This document shows positions 23,177-37,466 of a stretch of DNA of 64,000 bases, piece by piece. Within the stretch, counting starts at the first letter, position 1, and every line of letters starts with the position of its first letter. The notes under the pieces were generated by a model. The model worked only from the letters and a program-made list of their open reading frames with translations. It had not been told where the DNA came from and ran no database searches. Source of the stretch: Sapria himalayana (lineage: Eukaryota > Streptophyta > Magnoliopsida > Malpighiales > Rafflesiaceae); assembly GCA_029783825.1 (NCBI GenBank), contig JAREIK010018624.1:62001-126000 (forward strand), given 5' to 3'. Position numbers and translations under genes: made by a program.

Positions 23177-26100
23177 TTATTATAATTTTAAATATTCAAC
23201 TTAAATCACTAAATTCTTAAATCCCAAAACTCCTAAATATATAATCTTTTAAACCTGTATATTTTATCTTTTTAATAATAGTTTTATTTAATATCTATCT
23301 TATTAATATATTTTACTTTGATTTTGAATCATTTTAGGTTTTGCAAATAAATTTTATTTAATATCTATCTTATTAAAAATAGTTTTTAAATTTATTTTAT
23401 TATCGTCATCATAATATCTATAAAAAAAATTATTTATATTGAATTTACATAATATATAATTATTTAGATTATTTTAACAAAATATTATTTTCATATTTTA
23501 AAAAAATTTAAATATTATTAAGTTTTCAAAGGTTATAACAGTTGAAATAAGAAAAAATAAAAAAATAATTTTTTTTTATTAGATTTTATAAATAAAATCT
23601 ATTAACCAAAAAAATACCTGAATTCTTATTGACTAAACTCCTAAACCCCGAAGCCCATAAATACATAAGCCTTTAAATTAGTATACTCTAAATAATAATA
23701 ATAAATCTCATTTTTATTAGTATTCATTATAATTTTAGATATACATTTTAATTATTTATCAGTTTATTTTTATAGAAATATTAATTACAAAATAAATTAT
23801 TAATGAGACAGATATAATATAAATAATTTATTTTTCATCAAAAAAATATAAGATCATAAAAAGAGGCAAAATTTTTAAAACAAAATATTATTATTTAGTA
23901 ATTTATTTTAATTTAATTTTGAATAATTTTAGATTTTGCAATTATATCTTAATTTATATCAATCTAATTAATAATAGTTTATTAATTTATTTAATAATCA
24001 TTATTATAATATCAATTAATAAAATTATTTATATTGATTTTACCTTATATATAATTATCGAGATTATTATAACTAAATATTATATTCACATTTTAAAAAA
24101 AAGTAAAAATTATTATATTTTCGAAGGTTATAAACTTCAAAAATTAGATAAAATCACTTAAGGCATAAACACTTAAATGAATAAACCTCAAAACACCTAA
24201 ATACTTAAACCATTAAACCTGTATATCCTGAATAATAAATAATAAATCTCAATTTTATTTGTATTCATTATAATTTTAAATATTCATTTTAATTATTTAT
24301 TAGTTTATTTTTAAAGAATAATAAATTACAAAATAATTTATGAGGAAGACAAATATAATTTAAAAAATTTATTTTTAATAACAAAAATATAAAATTATAA
24401 AGAAAGCAAAATATTAAAAAAAATTATTATTTAGTAATATATACTTTGATTTTGAATAAATTTAGATTTTGCATTTATATTTTAAATAATATCTATCTAA
24501 TTAATAATAGTTTATTAATTTATTTATTGATCATTATTATAATGTCTAGCAATGTGATTATTTATATTGAATTTAAAAGACTTATATTTATTAAGATTAT
24601 TATAACTAAATATTATATATTGCTTATAAAAGAAGTAAAAATTTAAAAATTAAAAATTGTTATCCAAAAATATATTTTACAATAATTTTGAATCAATTTG
24701 GGTTTTCTAATTATTTTTTAATTAATATCTATATTAATATCAAAAGTTTATAAATTTAATTTTGATCTTTATTATAATATATATCAATAAAACTGTTTAT
24801 TGAATTTATATGATATATAATTATTAATATTATTATAACTAAGTATTGTATTCACATTTCAAAAAATTTTAAATATTATTATATTATCAAAGGTTATAAC
24901 CTATGAAAATTAGAAAAATTTAGAGCAAATTTTTTTGATATTTTATTTTTTTAAATAAAACGTATAAACCACTAAAAGCCTAAAAACATAAATCGCTAAA
25001 ATCCTAAATGAAAAAACCTCTAAATAGTTAAACCATTAAAGTGGTATACAGTAATAATAAATAATAAATAATAAATCTAATTTTAAATTTTATTCAGCAT
25101 AATTTAAAATTTTTATTTTAATTATTTATTAGTTTATTTTTATATAAATATTAATTACAAAATAAATTATTAGTGAGACATATCTAATTTAAATTAAAAT
25201 AGTATCCCTAAATAATAAATAATAAATCTCATTTGTTTTCATTATAATTTTAAATATTCATTTTAATTATTTATTTGTTTATTTATAGATAAATATAAAT
25301 TACAAAATAAATTGAGATAGACAAAATTAATTTATAAAATTATTTTTCATCAAAAAATTATAGAAAACTTTTTAAAATAAAAAAAAATTAATTTATAAAA
25401 TTTATTTCTTTGCTTCTGAATCATTTTAGGTTTTGTAATTAAATTTTTATTCATATCTATCTTTTTAATAATAGATTATTAATTTATTTTTTGATCATTA
25501 TTAGAATATTTATCAATAAAATTGTTTATATTGAATTTAGATGATATATAATTATAAAGATTATTATAACTAAATATTATATTTACATTTTAAAATAATT
25601 TAAAAATTATTATATTTTTAAAGGTTATCAGTTTTGAAAATGAGATAAAATCACAAAAATAAATTTTTTGTTATTTTATTGTTTATATAAATCCTATAAA
25701 CTACTAAATGCCTAAACGCTTAAATCATTTAACTCCTAAACCCCAAAACCCAAAAACCCTTAAATACTTAAACATTTAAACAATCTTTAAAGGTTTAAGT
25801 ATTTATAAAAAATATATAAATATCTATCAATAAATAATAGTTAATTAATTGATTTTTAGATCATTATTATATTTATATTTAGTTTATTAATATCTATCAA
25901 TAAGATTGTTTATTTTTTATTTACATGATATATAATTATTAAGTTTATTATAACTAAATATTGTATTCACATTTGAAAAAAATTTAAAAATTATTATATT
26001 TATAAAGGTTATAACCTTCAAAATTGATAAAAAATTTGAAAAAATTTTTTTTGTTATTTCATTATTTAAATAAAAAATATAAACTACTAAATGCCTAAAC

Positions 26101-26718
26101 ACTTAAATCATTAAACTCCTAAACTCCTAAATACTTAAACCATTAAACCGGTATATCCTAAATAATTAATCATAAATCCCATTTTTATTTGTATTTTTTA
26201 TAATTTTAATATTCATTTTAATTATTTATTAGTTTATTTTTATAGAAATATTAATTGCAAAATAAAATTAAAATTTGACAAATATAATTTAAATAATTAA
26301 TCTTCATCAAAAAAATTTATAAGTTTATAAAAAGAATCAAAAATTTAAAAATAAATAATTATTATTTAGTAATATATTTTACATTGATTTTGAATCATTT
26401 TAAGTTTTGCAAATATATTTTAATTAATATCTATCTTTTTAATAATAGTTTATTAATCTATTTTATGATCAGTATTATAATATCAATCAATAAAATTATT
26501 TATATTGAATTTACATGATATTTAATTTTGATGATTATTATAATTAAATATTGTATTAACATTTGAAAAAAAATTAAAAACTATAATATTTTCAATGGTT
26601 ATAACCTTGAAAATGAGAAAAAATCATAAAAATTATTTTTTTGTTATTTAATTATTTAAATAAAACCTATAAACCACAAAATACCTAAATACTTAAATTA
26701 CTAAACTTTTAAAACCTA
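23177..26718 (-). repeat. Satellite block 4, reverse orientation
   Basis: From about 23178 the landmarks appear as reverse complements (CTTAAATCACTAAACTCC, GAATCATTTTAGGTTTTGCA, CAAATATAATTTAAATAATT). The first 20-25 bp are a separate fragment before a second phase jump at 23199, after which the sequence parallels 34411 onward. The block corresponds to the satellite just downstream of segment B in copy 1 (5594 onward), read in reverse. Short ORFs here are read through satellite and are not genes. Confidence 0.88.
25763..25805. repeat. Fold-back junction, inverted copy 2
   Basis: TAAATACTTAAACATTTAAA is followed by the near-complementary TTTAAAGGTTTAAGTATTTA. It is the reverse-orientation homologue of the junction at 6494-6533, at the same distance from segment B. 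Confidence 0.7.
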
Positions 26719-29200
26719 TTACTACTGCACCACACACACATAGCGAATGACCAAAAACAAACGTGCACATATTCTTGTCCATTTTGGTGTAGCATTTAGA
26801 GGGGCCAGCAAGTCCTAGAAGCAGCGAGAAGTATGGGCCACTAGCTTGTCGAGGGCCCCACTAGCATGCCGGGATGATAACATTCAGAAAACTGACGAGA
26901 CCTAGCAAAGTGGTCGGGAGTAAATCTAGGAGTAGCTAGAAGTGGATCCCACTAGCCCTATCAGGCAGCATAGAGGGCCACCCAACCATCGCCCAACTGG
27001 AGTAGCGGGTAATCCATGATTAATTGGAGAATCAGCAAAATTCGAAGCATCACCAAGCAAGGCCGGTAAGCAATGGAGTCCAAACCATCCGCACGAGACG
27101 AAAGATTCAAACTTGTAGTTTATGTTTGTAGTCTTTTTTGTATTTTAGACTTTGTATTCACCATGTACTTGTAGAGATAGATCATGACATACTCACACAC
27201 ACAATCTTCTCTGTTCTCTATGAAGCATGCAATGGGAGCAACTGGACCCATGAGTATCTCTAAGTGGGGCCGACTAATGCATTTTGTGAATACACATTAG
27301 GCGATGCTACACTCCCCGGAGAAGAAGACCCATCTTTATAGCATTTTGTAATTTTACTTGTATTCTAGCTTGGTTGTACGCGTAGATAATTAGACTATGA
27401 GATGGACCTAATGACACATGCACACCGATGCATGCATATTTTTTGATATTTTGTCGGTGCAACATACAGCCACTTCTTGGAGCTCGAGTAGGAAATATTC
27501 TAACCCAAGAGATACTCTTTTGAGGATCATTTGAGCAAAAGAATGTGGAATTCAGGGTGAGAATGAATCAACAAAGTGTCGTAGATATGGAATTGTGGAT
27601 TTATGGGTATTCAGGTTTACATGTATTCCATTGCATAGCAACGAGATAGGCAAACACTTGATGCTGCATGTCACACACATGCACAATCTTATATTTGCAT
27701 AGTTTTAATATGGTGAATCATTCAGGTTTTTCCAAAAGGCTTAACAAATGTGAATGGAAAGGATGTAGTGCGCATAATGACTCAATGCCAACTCTGAAGT
27801 CTAGGAATGCCAGTTGATTTTAGTTGTATTAGTCCACTTGGAATTATTAGGCATTATGTTTTTTTATGTATTTTATGCATAGAATCATTAAGGTGCATAA
27901 AATTTGGTGGGCTCGCCTAAATTAGTCATCTTTTTAGTCTCTTGTAAGTTGTGTGCCTAATGATAAATAAAGTGTGTATTTTCCAACAAAAAACAAAAAA
28001 AAAACATAAACCCTAAACTTTAAATCCTAACCCTTAAACCATAAACTATAACCCTAACCCATAAACCCTAAATTCTAAATCTCATGTTTTGTACTTTTAT
28101 AATCAAATGACTAAGTGGTAAATTTATTTTGAAATTCACAACTTTTAGAAATGTCACAGATTTATCTTTTTGTATATGTAACACAAAGTCATCACTCAAG
28201 GGGTGAGTTATGGATTTGGTCCCTTTCTTGCTATATATTATTGTAGCATTAGCAATGGTCATGATTGTATATTTTGTCTCTAGAACACAAAATCATATCG
28301 ATGAGAATATGCTATAACTTGTCTCTCTGTTTAATCTATTGTTATTGCACTAAGAATGATCATGAATACATATTTAATCACTATAATACTGGGTCACAGT
28401 ATTGGATATGACCATAGCTTGTGCATTTTATCTTTATATTGCAAAGTCATTGCACTAGGAATGATTGTAACTTTGGACATTCCTCAAGAGCAAAAGTCAT
28501 TACCCTAGAAATAGTTAAAGATCGAGTACTACTCTTTATAACTTTCTATAGCTAAAATTCTTGGGATTGAAAATATCACTATAGCTTTTTCCTTTGATTT
28601 GTGACCTCAAGTGTCAATATGTTAGAATAATATTTTGAGCTATGATTAAAACCTTTTATAGGTTTGAATATGATTCATTTACACCTTTTTGGGTATAGTG
28701 AGCTTGTATACACAGCTCATTTAATATAAAAAGAAAGAAATGATACTTTTGATATCCATGAGGATTTAAAAAAAAGGCTTAGACATGCCAATAAAATAAA
28801 ATTTTTTGATTCTTGATTAAAAGAGAGGCCATACTTCTTGCCCTGCTCAAACCGCCCTGGGGCTAGTTTGTTCTAATAGGCGACAAGGTGGTTATTTTTT
28901 TAGAGGTGAACTATGTTTTAAAAAAATTGCTTTGAGTGTGTGCATGAGAGCTATTTTAGAATAAATTACAATAATCAATATAAATAGCATCCTCAACAAC
29001 TAGCTATTTCAACACATAGGGGTGCAACTTTGGTTTAGTCTGTTAGCGTACATGAGTCAAATTACCTTTGATAGCCCAATGATTCAACATCAAATATGAT
29101 GAGACATAATAGAGATAAAGTAAAAGCTCATATTATTTTGGTTAGAGATTTAGCAATCATTGTAGAGTTAAGAGAGGAACAAAATAAATTATTTTAATTA
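26719..29200 (-). repeat. Segment B copy 2, inverted
   Basis: Reverse complement of segment B copy 1 over its whole length, starting ACTACTGCACCACACACACA and ending AGAGGAACAAAATAAATT. Point differences and small indels are frequent, but both satellite flanks match those of copy 1, so the flanks were duplicated with it. The 88-codon ORF of copy 1 is not kept. No conserved coding frame is visible. Confidence 0.8.
28005..28084 (-). repeat. Interstitial telomere-like tract in segment B copy 2
   Basis: CATAAACCCTAAACTTTAAA, TAACCCTTAAACC and CTATAACCCTAACCCATAAA words, the complementary strand of TTTAGGG-type repeats, follow an A-rich tract. This is the best preserved of the three copies, with several intact CCCTAA hexamers. 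Confidence 0.75.
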
Positions 29201-32200
29201 TTCATTATAATTTTAATTTTTAATTTAATTATTTATCAGTTTATTTTTATAGAAATATTAATTAAAATAAATTCTTAGTGAGACAGCTCTAATTTAAATT
29301 ATACCTGTATATCCTAAATAATAAAGAATAAATCTCATTTTTTTTTTCATTTTAATTTTAAATATTCAAATTTAATTATTTATTTGTTTATAATTAATAT
29401 AAATATTAATTATAATATAAATTATGAGTTACACAAATATAATTTATATAAATTATTTTTCATCAAAATAATATAGATAACTTTTTAAAAGAAAAAAAAA
29501 TTTCAAACCAAAAAATTATTATATAGTAATATATTTTGCTTTTCTTCTAAATCATGTTTTGTAATTATATTATAATTGATATCTATCTTATTAATAATAG
29601 ATTATTAATTTATTTTTTGATCATTATTAGAATATTTATCAATAAAATTGTTTATATTGAATTTATATGATATATAAATATAATGATTATTATAACTAAA
29701 TATTGAATTCACTTTTGAAAAAATTTAAAATTTTTTAAATTTTTTAAGGTAATAACCTTTGGAAATATCAAAAAATAATAAAAATAAATTTTTTGTTTTT
29801 TATTTTTTAAATTTAACCTATAAACTACTAAATGCATACACAATTAAATAAGTAAACTCCTAGACCCCGTAATGCCTAAATAGAGTAACCATTAAACCGC
29901 TATATACTACGTAATAATTAATAAATTGAATTTTTATTTCAATTTATTATTATTTTAAATATTCATTTTAATTATTTATTTGTTTATTTTTTTAGAAATA
30001 TTTATTACAAAATAAATTTTTAGTGGGACAAATATAATTTAAAAAATTTACATTTAATGAAACTAATATATATATGCATATAAAAGAAGTAAAAATTTAA
30101 AAATTTAAAATTATTATCTAGTAATATATTTTACTTTTTATTTTGAATCAATTAAGATTTTGTCAATATTTTTTAATTAATTTCTATTTAATATAGTTTA
30201 TATATTCATTTTAATTATTTATTAGTTTATTTTTATAGAAATATTTATTATAAAATAAATTATGAGTGCGACAAATATAACTTAAATAATTTATTTTTAA
30301 TCAAAAAAAATATAAACACTTATAAAAGAAGTAAAAATTTAAAAATTATTATCCAGTAATATATTTTACTTTAGTTTTGAATCAATTTGGGTTTTGTAAA
30401 TATTTTTTAATTAATATCACTCTTTTTATTATTAGTTTATTAATTTATATTTTGATCATTATTATATTATCTATCAATAAAATTGTTTATATTGAATTTA
30501 TATGATATATAATTCTTAATATTATTATAACTAAATATTGTATTTACATTTCAGAAATATTTTAAATATTATAATATTTTCAAAGGTTATAAGCTATGAA
30601 AATGAGAAAAAATTACAAATTTTTTTTTGCTTATTTTATTGATTAAATTAAACCAATAAACCACTAAATGCTTAAAAACCTAAATCGCTAAACTCCTAAA
30701 AAGATAAAACCTCTAATTACTTAAACCATTTAACTAGTATACATTAATAATAAATCATAAATATCATTTTAAGTTTTATTCAGTATAATATTAAATTTTT
30801 ATTTTAAATAATTTTAAGTTTATTTTTATAGAAATATGAATTACAAAATATATTATTAGTGAGACAGATCTAATTTAAATTAGATCGGTATACCCTAAAT
30901 AATAAATAATAAATCTCATTATTTTTAATTATAATTTTAAATATTCATTTTAATTATTTATTTGTTTATTTTTATATAAATATTAATTACAAAATAATTT
31001 TTGAGTTACACAAATATAATTTATTTAAATTATTTTTTATCAAAAAATTATAGAAAAACTTTTTAAAAGAAAAAAAAAATTAAAACAAAAAATTATCATA
31101 TAAAAATATATTTTGCTTTTCTTCTGAATCATTTTAGGTTTTGTAATTATATTTTAATTGATATATATCTTATTAATAATAGATTATTAAGTTATTTTTT
31201 AATCATTATTAGAATATTTATCAATAAAAATGTTTATATTTAATTTATATGATATATAAATATAATGATTATTATAACCTAAATATTGTATTCACTTTTT
31301 AAAAAAATTTTAAAATTATTATATTTTCAAATGTTATAACCTTTGAAAATGTGAAAAAATAAAAAAAATATTTTTTTTTGATATTCTATTGTTTAAATAA
31401 AACCAATACACCACTAAATGCCTAAGCATTTAAATCACTAAACTACAAAATCCCGATACCTGTATATAGATAATCCTTTAAATCAGTATACCCTAAATAA
31501 TAATTAATAAATTTCATTTTTATTTGTTTTCATTATAATTTAAAAAATTCATTTTGATTGTTTAGTTTTTTATTTTTATATATGTATTAATTATAAAATA
31601 AATTATTAGTTAAAAATATAATTTATAAAAATTATTTTTCATCAAAAGATTGATAAGCATATAAAAAGAATAAAAATTTAAAAAAATGATTATTATTTAG
31701 TAATATATTTTACTTTTCTTTTGAATCATTTTAGGTTTTGATATTATATTTTAATTTATATCAATCTTATTCATAATAGATTTTTAATTTTTTTTTGATA
31801 ATTATTAGAATATCTATCAATAAAATTATTTATATTGAATTTATATGATATATAATTATTATGATTATTATAAATAAATATTGTATTCACTTTTTAAAAA
31901 AATTTAAAAATTATTATATTTTCAAAGGTTATAATCTTAAAAAATAAGAAATAATAATAAAAAAAATTTTAGTTATTTTATTTTTTAAATAAAACCTATA
32001 GACCCTTAAATGCTTACTTACTTAAATTAGTAAGCTCATAAACCCCGAAACCCCTAAATACATAAAGATTTTACCATCTATATACTACTTAATAAATAAT
32101 AATCTAATTTTTATTTCTATTTATTATAATTTTAAATATTCATTTTAATATTTATAGTTTAATTTTTTAGAAAAATTAATTACAAAATAAATTTCGAGTG

Positions 32201-35031
32201 AGACAAATATTATTTAAATAATTTATTTTTAATAAAAAAAATATAAGCTCATAAAAATAAGAAAAAATTTAAAAATTAAATATTATTATTTAGTAATATA
32301 TTTTGATTTGATTTTGAATCATTTTGTGTTATGTAAATATATTTTAATTAATATTTATATTATTAATAATAGTTTGTTAATTTAATTTTTGATCATTATT
32401 ATAATATCTATCATTAAAATTGTTTATATTGAATTTTATGATATATAATTAGTAAGATTAATATAATTATACAAAGTATTCATATTTCAAATAATTTTAA
32501 AAATTATTTTATTTTTAAAGGTTATAACCTTAGAAAATCAAAAAAAATCTAAAATTTTTTTTTATTTTTATTATATAAATAAAACCTATAAACCACTAAA
32601 TACCTAAAAACCTAAATTGATAAACTCCTAAACGACAAAACTTCTGAATAATCAAACCATTAAACCGATATACCACATATAATAAATCATAAATCTCATT
32701 TTAATTTGTATTCATTATAATTTTAAATATTCATTTTAATAATGTATTAGTTTATTTTTATAGAAATATCAATCACAAAATAAATAATGAGTGAGACAAA
32801 TATAATTTTAATAATTTACTTTAATCAAAAAAAAAGATAATATAAAGAATTAAAAATTTAAAAACAAAAAATTATTATTTAGTAATATATTTTACTTTGA
32901 TTTTGAATCATTATATATAGGTTTTGCAATTATATTTTAATTGCGATCAATCTTATTAATAATAGTTTATTAATTTATTATTTGATCAATTTTATAATAT
33001 CTAGCAATAAAATTACTTATATTTAATTTAAATGTCTTATAATTATTAAGATTATTATAACTAAATATTATATTTACATTTGAAAAAAATTTAAAAATTA
33101 TTATATTTTCAAATGTTATAACCTTCAAAAATGATAAAAAATCATAAAAATAATTTTTTTATTATTTTATTATTTAAATAAAACTTATAAACCACTAAAT
33201 GGCTAAACATTTAAATCTATAGACTTCTAAACCCCAAAACCCCTTAAATACTTAAACCATTAAACCTATATAAACTAAATAATAAATAATAAATCTAATT
33301 TTTATTAGTATTCTTTATAATTTTAAATATTCATTTTAATTATTTTTTAGTTTATTTTTATAGAAATATTAATTGCAAAATAAATAATGAGTGAGACATA
33401 TATTTTTTAGTAAATTATTTTTTATGAAAAAAATATAAGCTTATAAAAATAAACGAATTTTCAAAAATTTAAAATTTTATTTAGTAATATAATTTACTTT
33501 GATTTTTAATTATTTTGGGTTCTACAAATATATTTTAATTAATATATGTCTTATTAATAATAGTTTATTAATTTATTTTTTGATCATCAAAATAATATAT
33601 ATTAATAAAATTTTTATATTCAATTTACATCAAATATTATTATTAAGATTATTATAACTAAGTATTGTATTCATATTTTAGAACTATTAAAAAATTATTA
33701 TATTTTCAAAGGTTATAACCTTTGAAAATCACGAAAATTCATAAAAATAAATTTTTTGTTATTTCATTGATTGAATAAAATCTATAAATCAATAAATATA
33801 ACCTAAATGTGTAAACATATAAATAAATAAACTCATTAACCCCAAAACCACAATAAACTTAAACTATTAAATAGGTATACCCTAAATAATAAATAATAAA
33901 TCTCATTTTTATTAGTATTCATTATAATTTTGTATACATTTTTATTATTTATTAGTTTATTTTTATAGAAATATAAATTAAAAAATAAATTAATAGTAAG
34001 ACAAATATAATTTAAATAATTTATTTTTCATCAAAAAATATATGTGCTTATAAATGGATACAAAAATTTAAAAATTTAAAATTAATATTTAGTAAAATAT
34101 TTCACTTTGATTTTGAATCATTTTAGGTTTTGTAAATATATTTTAAACAATATTTATCTTATTAATAATTGTTTATTAATCTTTTGTATGATCATTATTA
34201 TAATATATATCAAAATAAATGTTTATATTGAATTTACATGATATATAATTATTAAGATTATCATAACAAAATATAGTATTCAGATTTTAAAAAAATTTAA
34301 AAATTGTTATAGTTTCAAAGGTTATATCCTTCAAAAATGAGAACAAATAACAAAAAAAAAATTGTTATTTTATTTTTAAATAAAACCGATAAACTACTAA
34401 ATGCCTAACCACTTAAATCACTAAATTCTTAAATCCCAAAACTCATAAAAATATAATCTTTTAAACCTATATATTTTATCTTATTAATAATAGTTTTTTT
34501 AATATCTACCTTATTAATATATTTTACTTTGATTTTGAATCATTTTAGGTTTTGCAAATAAATTTTATTTAATATCTATCTTATTAATAATAGTTTATTA
34601 ATTAATTTTATTATCGTCATTATAATATCTATAAAAAAAATTATTTATATTGAATTTACATAATATATAATTATTTAGATTATTATAACAAAATAATATT
34701 TTCATATTTTAAAAAAATTTTAAAATTATTAAGTTTTCAAAGGTTATAACCTTTGACAATGAGAAAAAATAAAAAAAAAATTTTTTTGTTATTAGTTTTT
34801 TAAATAAAATCTATAAACCACAAAATAGCTAATTTCTTAATGACAAAACTCCTAAACCGCGAAGCCCATAAATACATATGCCTTTAAATTAGTATACTCT
34901 AAATAATAAATAATAAATCTCATTTTTATTAGTATTAATTATAATTTTAAATATTCATTTTAATTATTTATATGTTTATTTTTATTGAAATATTAATTAC
35001 AAAATAAATTATTAGTGAGACGGATATAATT
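29201..35031 (-). repeat. Satellite block 5, reverse orientation
   Basis: About nine to ten monomers read in reverse. Recognisable types include CCCGATACCTGTATATAGAT near 31452 (complement of the type near 10915) and CCCCGAAACCCCTAAATAC near 32043 (complement of the type near 2440 and 10300). A perfect 28-bp palindrome lies at 33702-33729. The unit near 34470-34520 is internally rearranged in the same way as 23260-23310. Orientation flips back at about 35032. No gene is visible. Confidence 0.88.
33702..33729. repeat. Perfect 28-bp palindrome in a reverse-oriented monomer
   Basis: Same 28-bp dyad as at 767-794. Being a palindrome, it reads identically in the inverted part of the array. Confidence 0.9.
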
Positions 35032-37466
35032 ACAAAATATTAATTAAAATGAATATTTAAAATTATAATGAATACAAATAAAATAGCGATTTATTATTTA
35101 TTATTCAAGATATACTAGTTTAATGGTTTAAGTATTTAGGTGTTTTGGGGTTTAGTGATTTAAGTGTTTAGGCCTTAAGTGATTTATAGTTTTTATTTAA
35201 AGAATGAAAAAATAAAAAATATAATTTTTTGATTTTTTTTAATTTTTGAAGGTTATAACCTTTGAAAATATATTAATTTTTAAATTTTTTTAATGTGAAT
35301 ATAATATTTAGTAATAATAATCTTAATAATTATATATAATGTAAATTCAATATAAATAATTTTATTAATAGATATTATAATAATGATCAATAAAAAATTA
35401 ATAAACTATTATTAATAAGAATGTTATAAATTAAAATATAATTGCAAAATCTAAAATGATTCAAAATAAAAATAAAATATATTACTAAATAATAAATTTT
35501 TGTTTTTAAAATTTTGCCTCTTTTATATGGATATATATTTTTTTTGATGAAAAATAAAATATTTAAATTAGATTTTTCTCACTAATAATTTATTTTGTAA
35601 TTAATATTTCTATAAAAACAAATTTATAAATTATTAAAATAAAAATTAAAAATTATACTTAATAAAAATTAAATTGAGATTTATGATTTTTTATTAACGT
35701 ACACATGTTTAATGGTTTATGTATTTAGAGTTTTTGTCATTTAGGAGTTTAGCAATTTATGTTTTTAGGCATTTAGTGGTTTATAGGTTTTATTTAAATA
35801 ATAAAATAACAAAAAAAATTTGTTATTTTTTCTAATTTTCATAGGTTATAACCTTTGAAAAAATAATAATATTTAAATTTTTTTGAAATGTGAATACAAT
35901 ATTTAGTTATAATAATATTAATAAATATATATCATATAATTTGAATATAAACAATTTTATTGATAGAAATATAATAATGATCAAAATTTAAATTAATAAA
36001 CTAATAATAAAGAGATTGATATTAATTAAAAAATATTTACAAAACCCAAATTGATTCAAAATTAAAGTAAAAACTATTATTGGATAATAATTTTTAATTT
36101 TTAAATTTTTAATTCTTTTATAAACATATATTTTTTTTTGATTAAAAATAAATTAATTAAAATATATATGTCGCACTCATAATTTAATTTGTAATAAATA
36201 TTTCTATAAAAATATCTAATAAATAATTAAAATGAATATTAAAAATTATATTAAATAGAAATAAAAATTAGATTATTTAATTATTAAGTAGTATATAGCA
36301 GTTTAATAGTTTATGTATTTAGGCATTGTGAGGTTTAGGAGTTTACTAATTTAACTGTGTATGAATTTAGTGGTTTATAGGTTTTATCAAAAAAATAAAA
36401 TAAAAAAAAATTATTTTTATTATTTTTTGATATTTTGAAAGTTTATAACCTTTGAAAATATAATAATTTTTAAATTTTTTTAAATGTGAATACAATATTT
36501 GGTTATAATAATCATTATAATTATATATCATATAAATTCAATATAAAAATTTTATTGATAAATATTCTAATAATGATCAAAAACTGAATTAATAATCTAT
36601 TATTAAAAAGATAGATATCAATTAAAATATAATTACAAAACCTAAAATGATTCAGAAGAAAAGCAATATATATTACTATATAATAATTTTTTGTTTTGAA
36701 TTTTTTTTTTCTTTTAAAAAGTTAATCAATAATTTTTTGATGAAAAATAATTTAAATAAATTATATTTGTCTAACTCAATTTATTTTGTAGTTAATATTT
36801 ATATATAAAAAAACAAATAAATAATTAAAATGAATATTTAAAATTATAATGAAAAAAAATGAGATTATTTATTTATTATTTAGGGATGCCAGTTTAATTT
36901 AAATTAGATCTGTCTGACTAATAATTAATTTTGTAATTAATATTTCTATCAAATAAATTGATAAATAATTAAAATAAAAATTTAAAATTATACTGAATAA
37001 AAATTAAAATGAGATTTATGATTTATTATTAATTTATACCAGTTTAATGATTTAAGTATTTAGAGGTTTTGTCGTTAGGAGTTTTGCGATTTATATTTTT
37101 AGGCTTTTAGTGGTTTATAGGATTTATTTAAAAAAATAAAATGACAAACAAAATTTCTATAATTTTTTATCATTTTCATAGGTTATAACATTTAAAAATA
37201 TAATAATATTTAAAATTTTTTGAAATTTTAATACAAATTTTGTTATAATAATATTAATTATTTTAAATCATATAAATTTAATATAAATAATATTATTGAT
37301 AGATATTATAATAATGATCAAAAATTAAATTTATTATCTTTTAATATTAAGATTGATATTAATTAAAAATATTTACAAAACCCAACTTGATTCAAAATTA
37401 AAGTAACTTATATTACTTGATAATAATTTTAAAATTTTTAAATATATGCTACTTTTATAAATTTAT
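35032..37466 (+). repeat. Satellite block 6, forward
   Basis: Four monomers after the reverse-to-forward switch (AGACGGATATAATTACAAAA region at 35015-35035). It opens with the type GGTGTTTTGGGGTTTAGTG near 35150, equivalent to 12495 and 22250. It runs into hAT copy 2 without the normal target site. No gene is visible. Confidence 0.88.

Noticed and set aside
23919..24646. Open frames of 66-80 codons in the reverse satellite (23919-24161, 24446-24646)
   Set aside because: They are Ile/Asn/Tyr-rich readings of the satellite monomer, are not preserved in other monomers, and resemble no protein family.
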